Source of the DNA: Geoalkalibacter ferrihydriticus DSM 17813
GTDB lineage: Bacteria; Desulfobacterota; Desulfuromonadia; Desulfuromonadales; Geoalkalibacteraceae
DNA: 64,000 nucleotides
NCBI RefSeq assembly: GCF_000820505.1
Contig: NZ_JWJD01000003.1
Coordinates: 216,411-280,410, forward strand
Direction of reading: 5' to 3'
Shown: one piece after another, positions 1 through 7,964 of the stretch
Position numbering within the stretch: position 1 is the first letter of the stretch
Layout of the letters: every line of letters starts with the position of its first letter
Translations under genes and position numbers: made by a program
The notes under the pieces: model-generated
Database searches by the model: none
What the model was told of the DNA's origin: nothing
What the model saw: the letters and a program-made list of their open reading frames with translations, nothing else

Positions 1-149
1 CGCAGGGTACGGCGGCATCGCGTGCGGCAAAAACTCACCTGCGGCTCAAACATTTGCCGCAGCACTCAACCGCCGCACCCTGCGGTACTCTCGGACGTTG
101 CCGAATAGTTACGAATCGGAAAAGATTTCGAGGCGCAAGGAGACTTTTC
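1..149. repeat. Intergenic with palindromic REP-like repeat (copy 1)
   Basis: No gene is visible before the enoyl-CoA hydratase. The stretch holds a short palindrome (CCGCA-CCC-TGCGG, about 80-92) followed by TCGGACGTTGC at about 97-107 and then AGTTAC and AATC. The same tail follows a palindrome of the same arms but opposite loop strand near 7716-7755. An inverted partial copy of the palindrome arm lies at the left edge (about 2-16). This is seen directly; calling it a dispersed REP-type repeat is inference from only two or three copies. Confidence 0.45.
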
Positions 150-929
150 ATGAGTGATCTGGTTTTGTTGGATGTCGCGGAAGGGATTGCCACACTGACC
201 GTCAACCGTCCCGAAGTGCTCAACGCCCTCAATGCTGAATTGGTGCAGGATCTGCGCGGGAAACTTGCTGTTCTTGACAGCGACAAACGCGCGCGGGTCA
301 TCATTCTCACCGGCGCCGGCGACAAAGCCTTTGTCGCCGGCGCAGACATCGGCGCCATGCGCGATCTCGATCCCCTTGCGGCCCGTGAAACCGCGTTGCT
401 GGCCCAGGAGTTTCTCGCCGACATCGAGCGCTGCGCCAAGCCGGTCATCGCCGCGGTCAACGGCTATGCCCTGGGTGGAGGCTGCGAACTGGCCATGGCG
501 TGCGACCTGCGTGTCGCCTCGGAAAATGCCCGCTTCGGCCAGCCCGAAATCAATCTCGGCATCATTCCCGGCTGGGCGGGGACCCAACGCCTACCGCGCC
601 TGGTGGGCAAGGGACGTGCCCTGGAGATGATTCTCACCGGTGACTGGATCGATGCCCGGGAAGCCCTGCGCATCGGCCTGGTGAACCGGGTCGTACCCCA
701 GGGTGAGCTTCTGGCCGAGACCCGTAAGCTGGCCGGGCGGATCGCTGAGAAAAGCCGGATTGCGGTGCGTTTGTGCAAGGAAGCGGTGATCAACGGCCTG
801 GAGATGGACAGCCTGCGCGCCGGGCAGTACGAGGCCGATCTCTTCGGTTTGTGCTTTTCCACACACGACCAGAAAGAAGGGATGACGGCTTTTCTTGAAA
901 AGAGAAAGGCTGAATTTCAGGATTCGTGA
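150..929 (+). CDS. Enoyl-CoA hydratase/isomerase (crotonase family)
   Basis: A 259-residue cytoplasmic protein of the usual crotonase length. It would hydrate 2-enoyl-CoA (for example crotonyl-CoA) in fatty acid or aromatic beta-oxidation or butyryl-CoA metabolism. The oxyanion-hole motif AGADI is at residues 64-68. Both catalytic glutamates of true hydratases are present: E113 in GGGCE and E133 in QPEINLG. The conserved GWAGTQRL follows. The frame is open upstream, but ATG at 150 is preceded by AAGGAGA and begins the family-typical MSDLVLLDV; the longer form has no family homology. It stands alone here, with no other beta-oxidation gene nearby, so the exact substrate cannot be set. Confidence 0.93.
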   Translation: MSDLVLLDVAEGIATLTVNRPEVLNALNAELVQDLRGKLAVLDSDKRARVIILTGAGDKAFVAGADIGAMRDLDPLAARETALLAQEFLADIERCAKPVIAAVNGYALGGGCELAMACDLRVASENARFGQPEINLGIIPGWAGTQRLPRLVGKGRALEMILTGDWIDAREALRIGLVNRVVPQGELLAETRKLAGRIAEKSRIAVRLCKEAVINGLEMDSLRAGQYEADLFGLCFSTHDQKEGMTAFLEKRKAEFQDS

Positions 930-951
930 ACAATTAGAGAACTCTGAACGT

Positions 952-982
952 TTGGCCGGAACCGGGACGAGGATGTTATACT
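952..982 (+). promoter_or_regulatory. Possible sigma70 promoter for the small lipoprotein
   Basis: A TTGGCC (952-957) and a TATACT (977-982) lie 19 bp apart, upstream of the GTG start at 1039. The -10 box is good; the -35 box and spacing are poor. Inference only. Confidence 0.3.
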
Positions 983-1038
983 AATAACTGATGGAGCAAG
1001 AATCCCTCTGATTCTCCAACCGAAAGGGGGTGTTATCT

Positions 1039-1185
1039 GTGAAACGTCTGGCGAATTTGCTGGTCACTTCTCTTATGCTGGTCGGATTGGCCGGGTGTGC
1101 CGCTATGGCACCGCCGGATGCTGATACCAGAGTTCAATGTCCGGCCTGCGGTTATGAATTTGAAGTTCCGAAACATCACAATTGA
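1039..1185 (+). CDS. Small CxxC lipoprotein
   Basis: A 48-residue ORF starting at GTG behind AAAGGGGG. It reads as a lipoprotein: positively charged MKR, a hydrophobic core of about 13 residues, and the lipobox LAGC with C20 as the predicted acylated cysteine. The mature part is only about 29 residues and carries CPACG, a zinc-ribbon or rubredoxin-like knuckle with a single CxxC pair, then ends PKHHN. A single knuckle with a histidine pair could bind metal alone or as a dimer. A strong terminator follows at 1275. The function is unknown, but the signal peptide, RBS and terminator together make it a real single-gene unit. Confidence 0.7.
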   Translation: MKRLANLLVTSLMLVGLAGCAAMAPPDADTRVQCPACGYEFEVPKHHN

Positions 1186-1274
1186 TTTTTTTTTGTAACT
1201 GTCGAGTCGGCACCGCAGACTGCTGTGCGAGTGGGCATTGCAGCTGAATAGCTCACTTTTTTCTACTTGTTTTT

Positions 1275-1303
1275 AAGGCCCGGTTCTCATGCCGGGCCTT
1301 TTT
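1275..1303 (+). terminator. Rho-independent terminator of the small lipoprotein
   Basis: A 9-bp perfect stem AAGGCCCGG / CCGGGCCTT with an 8-nt loop is followed by a T run. It lies 90 bp after the lipoprotein stop and before the yhaO-like gene. The symmetric A/T flanks would also allow termination on the other strand. Confidence 0.85.
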
Positions 1304-1439
1304 GATCGCGAAATTCCGGGACTGCTGATTTTTAGCAGGGGGCCCGGGAGATATTGATTGCTCATGCAACAGCAGATTTGCATCCGCCGGCGATATTTGC
1401 GAAACTGCGGCTTGTTCTGAGTCTTTTTGCGGAGGGGCC

Positions 1440-2699
1440 ATGTTTCGCTTTATTCACGCCGCCGATATCCATCTCGACAGCCCCCTGCGGGGCCTGGAAG
1501 TCTATCCCGACGCGCCGCTGGAAGAAATCCGCGCCGCCACCCGCCGTGCTTTCGACAATCTTGTCGGCCTGGCCCTTGAAGAACAGGTGGACTTCGTGTT
1601 GCTGTGCGGCGATCTCTATGACGGCGATTGGAAGGACTACAACACCGGTCTGTATTTCGCTCAACGCATGGGTCGCCTGCATCAGGCCGGCATCCGCGTA
1701 TTCATCGTCTCCGGCAATCATGATGCCGCCAGCCATATCACCCGCCATCTGCAACTCCCCGACAATGTCCATGTCTTTTCCACCAAAAAAGCACAGACCG
1801 TGCATGTGAAGGAGCACGGCCTGGCCCTGCATGGTCAGGGTTACGCCCACCGCGCGGTCAGCGACAACCTGGCTGCCGACTATCCCCAAGGCGAGGCGGG
1901 CTGGTTCAACATCGGCCTGTTGCACACCGCCCTCAACGGCCGCCCCGGGCACGAGCCCTATGCGCCCTGTTCCCTCGACCAGTTGCGCGCCAAGGGCTAT
2001 CAATACTGGGCGCTGGGCCATGTGCACCAGCGCGAGGTGGTGAGCGAGGCACCCTGGGTGGTCTTTCCCGGCAACATCCAGGGTCGCCACATCCGTGAAA
2101 CGGGCGCCAAAGGCTGTACTTTGGTAAGGGTGGCCGACGGCGAAGTGACGGACATCGAGCATCGCGCCCTCGATGTGTTGCGCTGGACACGCTGCGATGT
2201 GGATCTGAGTGCAGCCGAGAACGAGGAGGAGGTTTACGGCCAGGTGCGCGCTGCCCTTGAGGAAAATAAACTCCAGGCCGAAGGACGCACCCTGGCCCTG
2301 CGCCTGATTCTGAGCGGGCGCACGCCCGTGCATGCACTGCTGCAAAAGCATGTCGCCCATTGGGTGGAGGAAGTTCGCGGCCTTGCCGCCACCCTCGGCG
2401 ATCTGTGGCTGGAAAAGGTGGGTTTCGCCACCCAGGCGCCCGACGGCGGCGCGGATTTGCTCAACGAGGATTCTCCCTTTGCCGGACTGTTGCGCTCCCT
2501 GGCGGATGTGCAGCTCGATAATCACCGGCTCTACGACCTGGTGCCGGAGCTTGAAGAGCTGCGCAACCGCCTGCCTGCCGAACTTCTCGGCGGCGCGGAT
2601 CCCTTTGACCCGACGCAGCCCGCGCAGTTCGCCGAATTGCAGCAGGACGTGCGCGAATTGCTGCTGGCGCGCCTGCTGCACCAGGGGAGGGGCGTATGA
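1440..2699 (+). CDS. YhaO/SbcD-like DNA repair exonuclease (metallophosphoesterase)
   Basis: A 419-residue calcineurin-like phosphoesterase of the YhaO/SbcD/Mre11 type. All metal-binding motifs are visible in order: DIHLD near residue 9, GDLYD near 58, GNHD near 96 and GHVH near 198. The C-terminal half lacks membrane segments and matches the capping region of YhaO. It is expected to act with the downstream SMC-like ATPase as a nuclease complex in DNA end processing. The two genes overlap by 4 bp (ATGA), so they are translationally coupled. GGAGGGGCC precedes the ATG. It is not a typical sbcD: the pair resembles Bacillus yhaO-yhaN more than sbcDC. Confidence 0.88.
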   Translation: MFRFIHAADIHLDSPLRGLEVYPDAPLEEIRAATRRAFDNLVGLALEEQVDFVLLCGDLYDGDWKDYNTGLYFAQRMGRLHQAGIRVFIVSGNHDAASHITRHLQLPDNVHVFSTKKAQTVHVKEHGLALHGQGYAHRAVSDNLAADYPQGEAGWFNIGLLHTALNGRPGHEPYAPCSLDQLRAKGYQYWALGHVHQREVVSEAPWVVFPGNIQGRHIRETGAKGCTLVRVADGEVTDIEHRALDVLRWTRCDVDLSAAENEEEVYGQVRAALEENKLQAEGRTLALRLILSGRTPVHALLQKHVAHWVEEVRGLAATLGDLWLEKVGFATQAPDGGADLLNEDSPFAGLLRSLADVQLDNHRLYDLVPELEELRNRLPAELLGGADPFDPTQPAQFAELQQDVRELLLARLLHQGRGV

Positions 2700-5600
2700 A
2701 GCTGACGCGCCTCGAACTCAAGGCCTTTGGTCCCTTTACCGGCCAGGCACTTGAGTTTGCCGGCCCGGAGCCGGGTCTGCACATTGTCTTCGGGCGCAAC
2801 GAGGCGGGCAAGAGCAGCTCCCTGCGCGGTCTCAAGGCTTTGCTCTACGGTTTTCCCGAACGCACCACCGACAACTTCGTGCATCCCAACGAACAGTTGC
2901 TGGTGGCTGGGTGTCTGCACAGCGCCGATGGGCGCGCGCTTGTTTTTCAGCGGCGCAAAAAACGCAAGGCCGATCTGCTCGACGCCCGGGGCGAGCCTCT
3001 GGATGCGGGGGTGCTTGCGGGCTTTCTTCACGGCATCGAGCCTGCGGTGTTCGACGCTCTGTTCGGTATCGACCATGAAACCCTGGTAAGCGGTGGGCAG
3101 GATATTCTCGAGCAAAAAGGTGATGTGGGGCGCTCCCTGTTTGCCGCGGGTACCGGCATCGCCTCTTTGCGTCGTATCCTCACCGAACTTCATGAGGAGA
3201 GCGATGCCCTTTACAAGGCGCGTGGCAGCAAGCCGGAAATCAATCAGGCTCTCGCCGAATTCCGAGAGAGCCAGAAAAACCTGCGTGAAGCCAATCTTGC
3301 AGGCAGCGACTGGAAGAAACATCAGCAAGCTCTGCAAGACGCGCAAAAAGCGCTGGAAAAGCTGCGCGACGAGCAACGCCGTTGTGAGCGCCGGCGCCTG
3401 CATCTGGAGCGTCTGCGTCAGGCTTTGCCGCAACTGGCCCAACACCAGGCACTGCGCGTGCAAATCGCGGCGCTGGGCGAAGTCGTGCCTCTTCCCGAAG
3501 ATTTCAGTGCGACGCGCCGCCGTTTCCAGGAACAGAAACGCGCCGCCGAACAGCGCCTGTTGAGCGCCCGAAAGCGCTTGGCGGAGCTCAACCAGCGCGT
3601 CGCCGGCCTGCGACCGCCGCAAGCGATTCTCGATCAGGCCGAAAGCGTCGAGGCGCTTGCGCTGCGCCTCGGCGAATACCGCAAGGGCCTGCAGGATCGT
3701 CCCGGCCTCGAAGGGCGTCGCCGCCAGCTTAAATCCGAAGCGGCCGATCTGTTGCGGCAGATTCGCCCCGACCTGCCCTTGGAGCAGATCGAATCCCTGC
3801 GCCCCATGCTCGCTCGGCGCAAGACCATCCACCAACTGGGCGCGCGGGCCGAAGCCCTTGAACAGAGCTGCCGTGGCGCCGAACGTCAGGTCCAGCAACT
3901 GTCCGACGAAGGGCAAAAGCTTCGCCAGGCTCTTTCCGGGCATTGCGCGGCGCCTGATTTCGAGGCTTTGGAAGATAGCTTGAGGCGGGCCCTGAAGGCT
4001 GGGGATCTCGACGAAGATCTGCATGAGCGCCGTCGTCTTGCGGCTCTGGATGAACAGAGCCTCAACGCAGAACTCAAGCGCCTCGGGCTCTGGAGCGGTC
4101 CCTGGCAGGAACTGCTTGAGCTGTGCCTGCCCGCGGCGGATACTCTCAGTCAGGAAGAAGAGCGGCTGCGCCGACTTCGTGACGAGCAGGAACGCCTGCG
4201 CCGTCGTCATCAGGAGTTGCAGTCCGAGCAGCGGCGACTACTGTGCGATCGGGCTGAAATGGAGGCGGGCGGCGAACTGCCCTCGGAAAAGGATCTGGCG
4301 CAAATCCGTGACAGTCGCGACCACGGCTGGCACTTGCTGCGTCGCCATTGGCTGCAGGGTGAGGATATCGCTGCCGAGGCGCGTGCCTATCATGCCGAAT
4401 TGCCCCTGCCCGACGCCTTTGAGCAGGCCATGGGCAAGGCCGATGACACAGCTGATCGCTTGCGTCTTGAAGCCGCACGGGTTCACCAGTATGCGGCGCT
4501 GGTCTCGCAGACCGAGGCCGTGCAGGAAGCCATCTCCCAGGTGGAACGCGAGGAGCAGAGCCTGGCCGAGGCTCTGGATCTTTTTCAGCAGCAGTGGCGT
4601 GACCTCTGGGCGAGGTGCAGCATCAGTCCTCGCTCTCCCCGGGAAATGGCCCTGTGGTTGGCGGGAGTTGAGAAATTGCGGTTGCGCGTGGATGCCTGGC
4701 AGCGCGCCTGCGCAGAGTTTGAAGACCGCCGCCAACGGCGCGACCTGCTGCGTCGGGAGTTGCTCAAGGAACTCGCGCGCCTTGGCGAAACGAACAATTT
4801 TGCCGGAGAGGAACTGGCCGCAGTTGTGCGCCATGGGCAGAAGGTGGTGCGGCGTCTGGAGCAGAGCGCGCGCCAACAGACCGATCTCGCCGTGCGCCTC
4901 AAGGATCTGGAGACGTCTCTGCAACACGCCATTGCCGAGCGCGACGAAGCCCGCCGCGCCCTGGATGCCTGGCGTGGTCAATGGCGCCGTATTCTTGCCG
5001 ATCTCGGCCTGCCCGGCGACGCTTTACCCGGCGAGGCCGACGACTTTCTCGAAACCCTGCAGAAATGCTTTGAACATCTGCGCCAGGCCGACGATTTTCA
5101 CAAGCGCATCGAGGGCATCGACCGCGATGTCCAGAGTTATGCCGCCGCAGTGCGGGCGTTACAGACGCAGATCGCGCCCGAACTCGGGGACCTTGCGCCC
5201 GATCAGGCGATGGTGCAGATGCAGTCTCTGGTGAACCGGGCGCGGGAGGAATACAGCCGTCTGCAACAGCTTGCCGAGGATCGCCGTCAGCTCGATGAGG
5301 ACAGTCACCAGGCCGAAGCCGAGCTGCGCGCCGCCGGGGACGAACTGAAACGGCTGTGTCGACTGGCGCGTTGTGCGGGAGAGGAAACCCTTGATGAGGC
5401 AGAGCGTGCCTGGGCGGAGCATCAGCGTCTGCGTGAGCGACTGCTTGATGTGGAGGCGCGCCTCATGCAAATCGGCGAGGGATTGAGCCTGGCCGATCTG
5501 GAAGAACAGGCGGCGCAGGTCGATGCCGATGAACTGCCGGCGCGCATCGCCGATCTGGAGCGCGAGGTGAGTGAGCGTCTCGATCCGGAAATCAGTCATC

Positions 5601-6199
5601 TCAATCAACTCATCGGGGAAACGCGCACCGAACTTCAGCGCATGGACGGCAGTTCCCGCGCCGCTCTGGAAGCCGAACACGCCGAGCGCACCCTGGCCCG
5701 CCTGCGCCGTTTGGTCGAACGCTATGCGCGTCTGCGGATCGCGGCCCAGGTGCTGGACAATGAAATCGAACGCTACCGCGCGCAGAACCAGGATCCGCTA
5801 TTGAGTATCGCCTCGCGCCTCTTTGCCCGACTCACTCTTGGCGGCTTTGCCGGTCTGCGTGCCGATGTCGGCGATCAGGGCCAGCCGATTCTGGTCGGCG
5901 TACGCGCCGACGGCACGCGCCTGCCGGTCGGCGGCATGAGTTCCGGCACCCGCGATCAGCTCTACCTCGCCCTGCGTCTCGCCTCCCTTGAATGGCGCCT
6001 GGAGCAGCACGAAGCCATGCCCTTCATCGTCGATGACATCCTCATCAACTTCGACGACGAGCGTTCGCGCGCTACGTTGGAGATTCTGGCGGAACTGGGA
6101 CGGCGTAATCAGGTGATTCTCTTTACCCATCATCGACAGGTGGTGGAAGCGGCACGGGGGATCGGCGATGAGGGGCGGGTGTGGGTCCATGAGCTGTGA
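2696..6199 (+). CDS. YhaN/SbcC-like AAA ATPase with long coiled coil
   Basis: An 1167-residue SMC/Rad50-like protein. The N-terminal lobe has MKLTRLELKAFGPF and Walker A GRNEAGKSS at about residues 34-42. The middle (about 180-1000) is highly charged, rich in Q, R, E and L, and reads as coiled coil. The C-terminal lobe holds the signature-like GGMSSGTRDQLYLALRLA and a Walker B FIVDDILINFDDER, then the H-loop LFTHH. No CxxC zinc hook is obvious in the middle, unlike Rad50/SbcC and as in YhaN. It is coupled by a 4-bp overlap to the phosphoesterase and would supply ATP-driven DNA clamping to that nuclease. The GC-rich coiled coil creates long spurious antisense ORFs. Confidence 0.87.
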   Translation: MKLTRLELKAFGPFTGQALEFAGPEPGLHIVFGRNEAGKSSSLRGLKALLYGFPERTTDNFVHPNEQLLVAGCLHSADGRALVFQRRKKRKADLLDARGEPLDAGVLAGFLHGIEPAVFDALFGIDHETLVSGGQDILEQKGDVGRSLFAAGTGIASLRRILTELHEESDALYKARGSKPEINQALAEFRESQKNLREANLAGSDWKKHQQALQDAQKALEKLRDEQRRCERRRLHLERLRQALPQLAQHQALRVQIAALGEVVPLPEDFSATRRRFQEQKRAAEQRLLSARKRLAELNQRVAGLRPPQAILDQAESVEALALRLGEYRKGLQDRPGLEGRRRQLKSEAADLLRQIRPDLPLEQIESLRPMLARRKTIHQLGARAEALEQSCRGAERQVQQLSDEGQKLRQALSGHCAAPDFEALEDSLRRALKAGDLDEDLHERRRLAALDEQSLNAELKRLGLWSGPWQELLELCLPAADTLSQEEERLRRLRDEQERLRRRHQELQSEQRRLLCDRAEMEAGGELPSEKDLAQIRDSRDHGWHLLRRHWLQGEDIAAEARAYHAELPLPDAFEQAMGKADDTADRLRLEAARVHQYAALVSQTEAVQEAISQVEREEQSLAEALDLFQQQWRDLWARCSISPRSPREMALWLAGVEKLRLRVDAWQRACAEFEDRRQRRDLLRRELLKELARLGETNNFAGEELAAVVRHGQKVVRRLEQSARQQTDLAVRLKDLETSLQHAIAERDEARRALDAWRGQWRRILADLGLPGDALPGEADDFLETLQKCFEHLRQADDFHKRIEGIDRDVQSYAAAVRALQTQIAPELGDLAPDQAMVQMQSLVNRAREEYSRLQQLAEDRRQLDEDSHQAEAELRAAGDELKRLCRLARCAGEETLDEAERAWAEHQRLRERLLDVEARLMQIGEGLSLADLEEQAAQVDADELPARIADLEREVSERLDPEISHLNQLIGETRTELQRMDGSSRAALEAEHAERTLARLRRLVERYARLRIAAQVLDNEIERYRAQNQDPLLSIASRLFARLTLGGFAGLRADVGDQGQPILVGVRADGTRLPVGGMSSGTRDQLYLALRLASLEWRLEQHEAMPFIVDDILINFDDERSRATLEILAELGRRNQVILFTHHRQVVEAARGIGDEGRVWVHEL

Positions 6200-6214
6200 G
6201 CCTGGATCAGGCTC
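6198..6214. terminator. Hairpin between convergent genes, possible terminator
   Basis: GAGCCTG / CAGGCTC form a 7-bp perfect stem with a 3-nt loop. It lies between the YhaN stop and the convergent DUF3793 stop. No T run follows, so termination would be weak or Rho-assisted. Confidence 0.35.
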
Positions 6215-6225
6215 GATGAATACGC

Positions 6226-6879
6226 TCATGCGGCCCGGGCGAGCTTCAAGCATTCAATGGGATCGGCGCAGCTGGTCAGGCGCTGGGCCATGCGGCAGCG
6301 ACAGTTGAGAAACTCTTCCGCCAGGCGCAGGCTTTTTTCCGGGGCCCCGAAAATTTTCCAGGGGGTTCGCCCGCTGCTGGTGGGCAGTTCCGCCCAGCCC
6401 ATGAAACCGGCAACGTCCTTGAGCGGATAGCCGAGCAGCGCCCCGATTTCATGGGGAAAGGGCGCGCTCTGAATACGCCTTTGCATTTCGTCCAGAGTGT
6501 GTTCCACATCGGCGGTATGGGTATGCCCGGCCTTGGCAAGGAAGGCTCTGACGTTGGGGCGTGCAAGGGTTTGCTCCAGGGCCCTGCGATGGTAGATGAA
6601 GAGCAGCACGGACTGACCGCGCTCCATGATCTCGCGGAACTCAAGGCCGCTTTGTCTGAGCAGGCAGGCGCCGTGACTTTTCCATAGCGTATAGAGGTTA
6701 CGACCGCAATGGCGAGAGCGGTTGGGCATGTTGATGAGGTTTGCCGGCTTTGCCCCTTCGAGAATCTCGGCGGTTTCAAGGGCGAGAAACGACGCGATGC
6801 ATTGCTTCTCATCGATGAAGAGATCGGACATTTCGTGCCAGGAAGGACGGCGTTGCCGGGTGGATCTCTGTTGCTGCAT
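6226..6879 (-). CDS. DUF3793 family protein
   Basis: A 217-residue soluble protein. The family signs are the central HEIGALLGYPLKDVAGFMGW segment and the later TPWKIFG...RLAEEF.CR stretch; DUF3793 members share a similar LGYPLEDV-GF core followed by a WKVYG-like box. The N-terminal half has several cysteines and histidines (CGRNLYTLWKSHGACLL) that could bind metal or heme. The biochemical role of the family is not known to me; members are common in anaerobes and sometimes lie near iron-transport genes, but none is adjacent here. GGGAG stands 7 nt before the ATG. It is convergent with yhaN and has its own probable promoter at 6985-7013. Confidence 0.72.
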   Translation of the reverse strand: MQQQRSTRQRRPSWHEMSDLFIDEKQCIASFLALETAEILEGAKPANLINMPNRSRHCGRNLYTLWKSHGACLLRQSGLEFREIMERGQSVLLFIYHRRALEQTLARPNVRAFLAKAGHTHTADVEHTLDEMQRRIQSAPFPHEIGALLGYPLKDVAGFMGWAELPTSSGRTPWKIFGAPEKSLRLAEEFLNCRCRMAQRLTSCADPIECLKLARAA

Positions 6880-6984
6880 GAGGCACTCCCTTGCTGGAGG
6901 GCGTAAAAAACAGCCAGGTAAAATTGATTTTTGTTTTCAACTGGAAGGCGGAACTGTTCTCTGAAAGTCATATTCAACTATGTC

Positions 6985-7013
6985 AATCTAGTGAAATTGA
7001 AAACTGGTGTCAA
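6985..7013 (-). promoter_or_regulatory. Probable sigma70 promoter of the DUF3793 gene
   Basis: On the minus strand, TTGACA (7013-7008) and TAGATT (6990-6985) are separated by exactly 17 bp. They lie about 105 bp upstream of the DUF3793 start, in an AT-rich gap. A second GATTGACA overlaps the -10 region, giving a short tandem repeat that could be an operator. Confidence 0.6.
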
Positions 7014-7063
7014 TCAAAATTTATCATAGTCATTCAGAAGGGCGGTGTTTCTTTCGGTAGATC

Positions 7064-7666
7064 TCATGCCCGGAGGGCACTCAGCAGAATGCCGAGCAGG
7101 CCGAGAAGGATCAGCATCCCGCCAATGAACCCGCACAGCCTTCCGCGAAAGTAGGCAGGGGCGGTCAGGACAATACAGAACAGAGGGATGATGAGAATGT
7201 AGAGGACCGAGGATGCAATCAGTCGAGCGACAGGCAGACCCAGCAGTATCCCCTGGATAAGGGCCACCAGAACGTATCCGGCCAGAAACGCCGTCATAAC
7301 GCTGGCGAATTGACGAACGCGCAGCACGGTTTGGTCGCAGGCACTGACGAGAAAATCGCGCGGCAGCAGGGAAGACAGGCCGATGAAGATCAGAGCGGCA
7401 AAGAGAAAGACGCCGAGAATCTCCGGAGCGATCAGGCCGGAAAAGATCTGGCTCGCCAGTGCTGATTCAGGATGCACCCCTAAGAAAACAACTGGCCATA
7501 GCCAGTGAAGCAAGCCGATAATCAGGCCGCAGAATCCGAAGAAAAATATATCCTTCCGCAGAAAAGACCAAAACGCCCGAGCCGCATCCTTTCCCGCCGG
7601 AAGCGCTTCGCGCCACGCGGGTTCACATCCCTCCAACCGCCGTCTGATCCAATTTCCAAAACTCAT
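7064..7666 (-). CDS. Integral membrane protein of unknown function
   Basis: A 200-residue protein with about five hydrophobic segments (near residues 35-58, 75-100, 118-140, 145-170 and 180-198) after a short charged, tryptophan-containing N-terminus. I do not recognise a family. The open frame extends further upstream, but ATG at 7666 has AAGGAGG 10 nt before it, and the extra N-terminal codons come from the palindromic repeat at 7694-7755, so the shorter form is preferred. It stands alone between the DUF3793 gene and the SprT-like gene. The seven-residue N-terminal stretch MSFGNWI may be amphipathic. Confidence 0.7.
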   Translation of the reverse strand: MSFGNWIRRRLEGCEPAWREALPAGKDAARAFWSFLRKDIFFFGFCGLIIGLLHWLWPVVFLGVHPESALASQIFSGLIAPEILGVFLFAALIFIGLSSLLPRDFLVSACDQTVLRVRQFASVMTAFLAGYVLVALIQGILLGLPVARLIASSVLYILIIPLFCIVLTAPAYFRGRLCGFIGGMLILLGLLGILLSALRA

Positions 7667-7693
7667 AGCAAATGCATCCTCCTTGAAATAAAG

Positions 7694-7760
7694 TAACTGT
7701 TGCGCATGCACCGCAGGGTGCGGCGGCACTGTCGGACGTTGCAACTGAAGTTACAAATCA
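7694..7760. repeat. Palindromic REP-like repeat (copy 2)
   Basis: Contains TTGCGCATGCACCGCA and the palindrome CCGCA-GGG-TGCGG, followed by TCGGACGTTGCAAC and AGTTACAAATC. The first part recurs at 7891-7940 and the second part near 97-120. The three share the same palindromic arms. Confidence 0.5.
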
Positions 7761-7890
7761 AATAATGCGGCCCAGGTTTTTTCCCAAAACGCGTCCGGGA
7801 CCATTTTTTCAGTCATAGGAAAATCATAACGGGGATAAGAGCGAGAGCAACGACCTTTTGTGCATTTTGTTGATTCGGATTGTTTGAAAG

Positions 7891-7945
7891 CTGTTGCGCA
7901 TGCACCGCAGGCCGCGGCGCAATGGGGCGTTGCTGCTGGATCCTT
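7891..7945. repeat. Palindromic REP-like repeat (copy 3)
   Basis: GTTGCGCATGCACCGCAGG starts this copy, 197 bp from copy 2 and in the same orientation. Its palindrome is degenerate (CCGCA-GGC-CGCGG) and is followed by GGCGTTGC, a shortened form of the tail in the other copies. Confidence 0.45.
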
Positions 7946-7964
7946 AGGATTTTAAGGAGGGTTG

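Noticed and set aside
930..1038. GEMM (c-di-GMP) riboswitch upstream of the lipoprotein
   Set aside because: Common in Geobacter leaders, but the conserved core (AAAGCA, GGTGGCGACGCAAAGCC) is not present.
2531..4210. 559-residue minus-strand ORF opposite the YhaN ATPase
   Set aside because: Antisense shadow of a charged coiled-coil gene; no homology or start signals.
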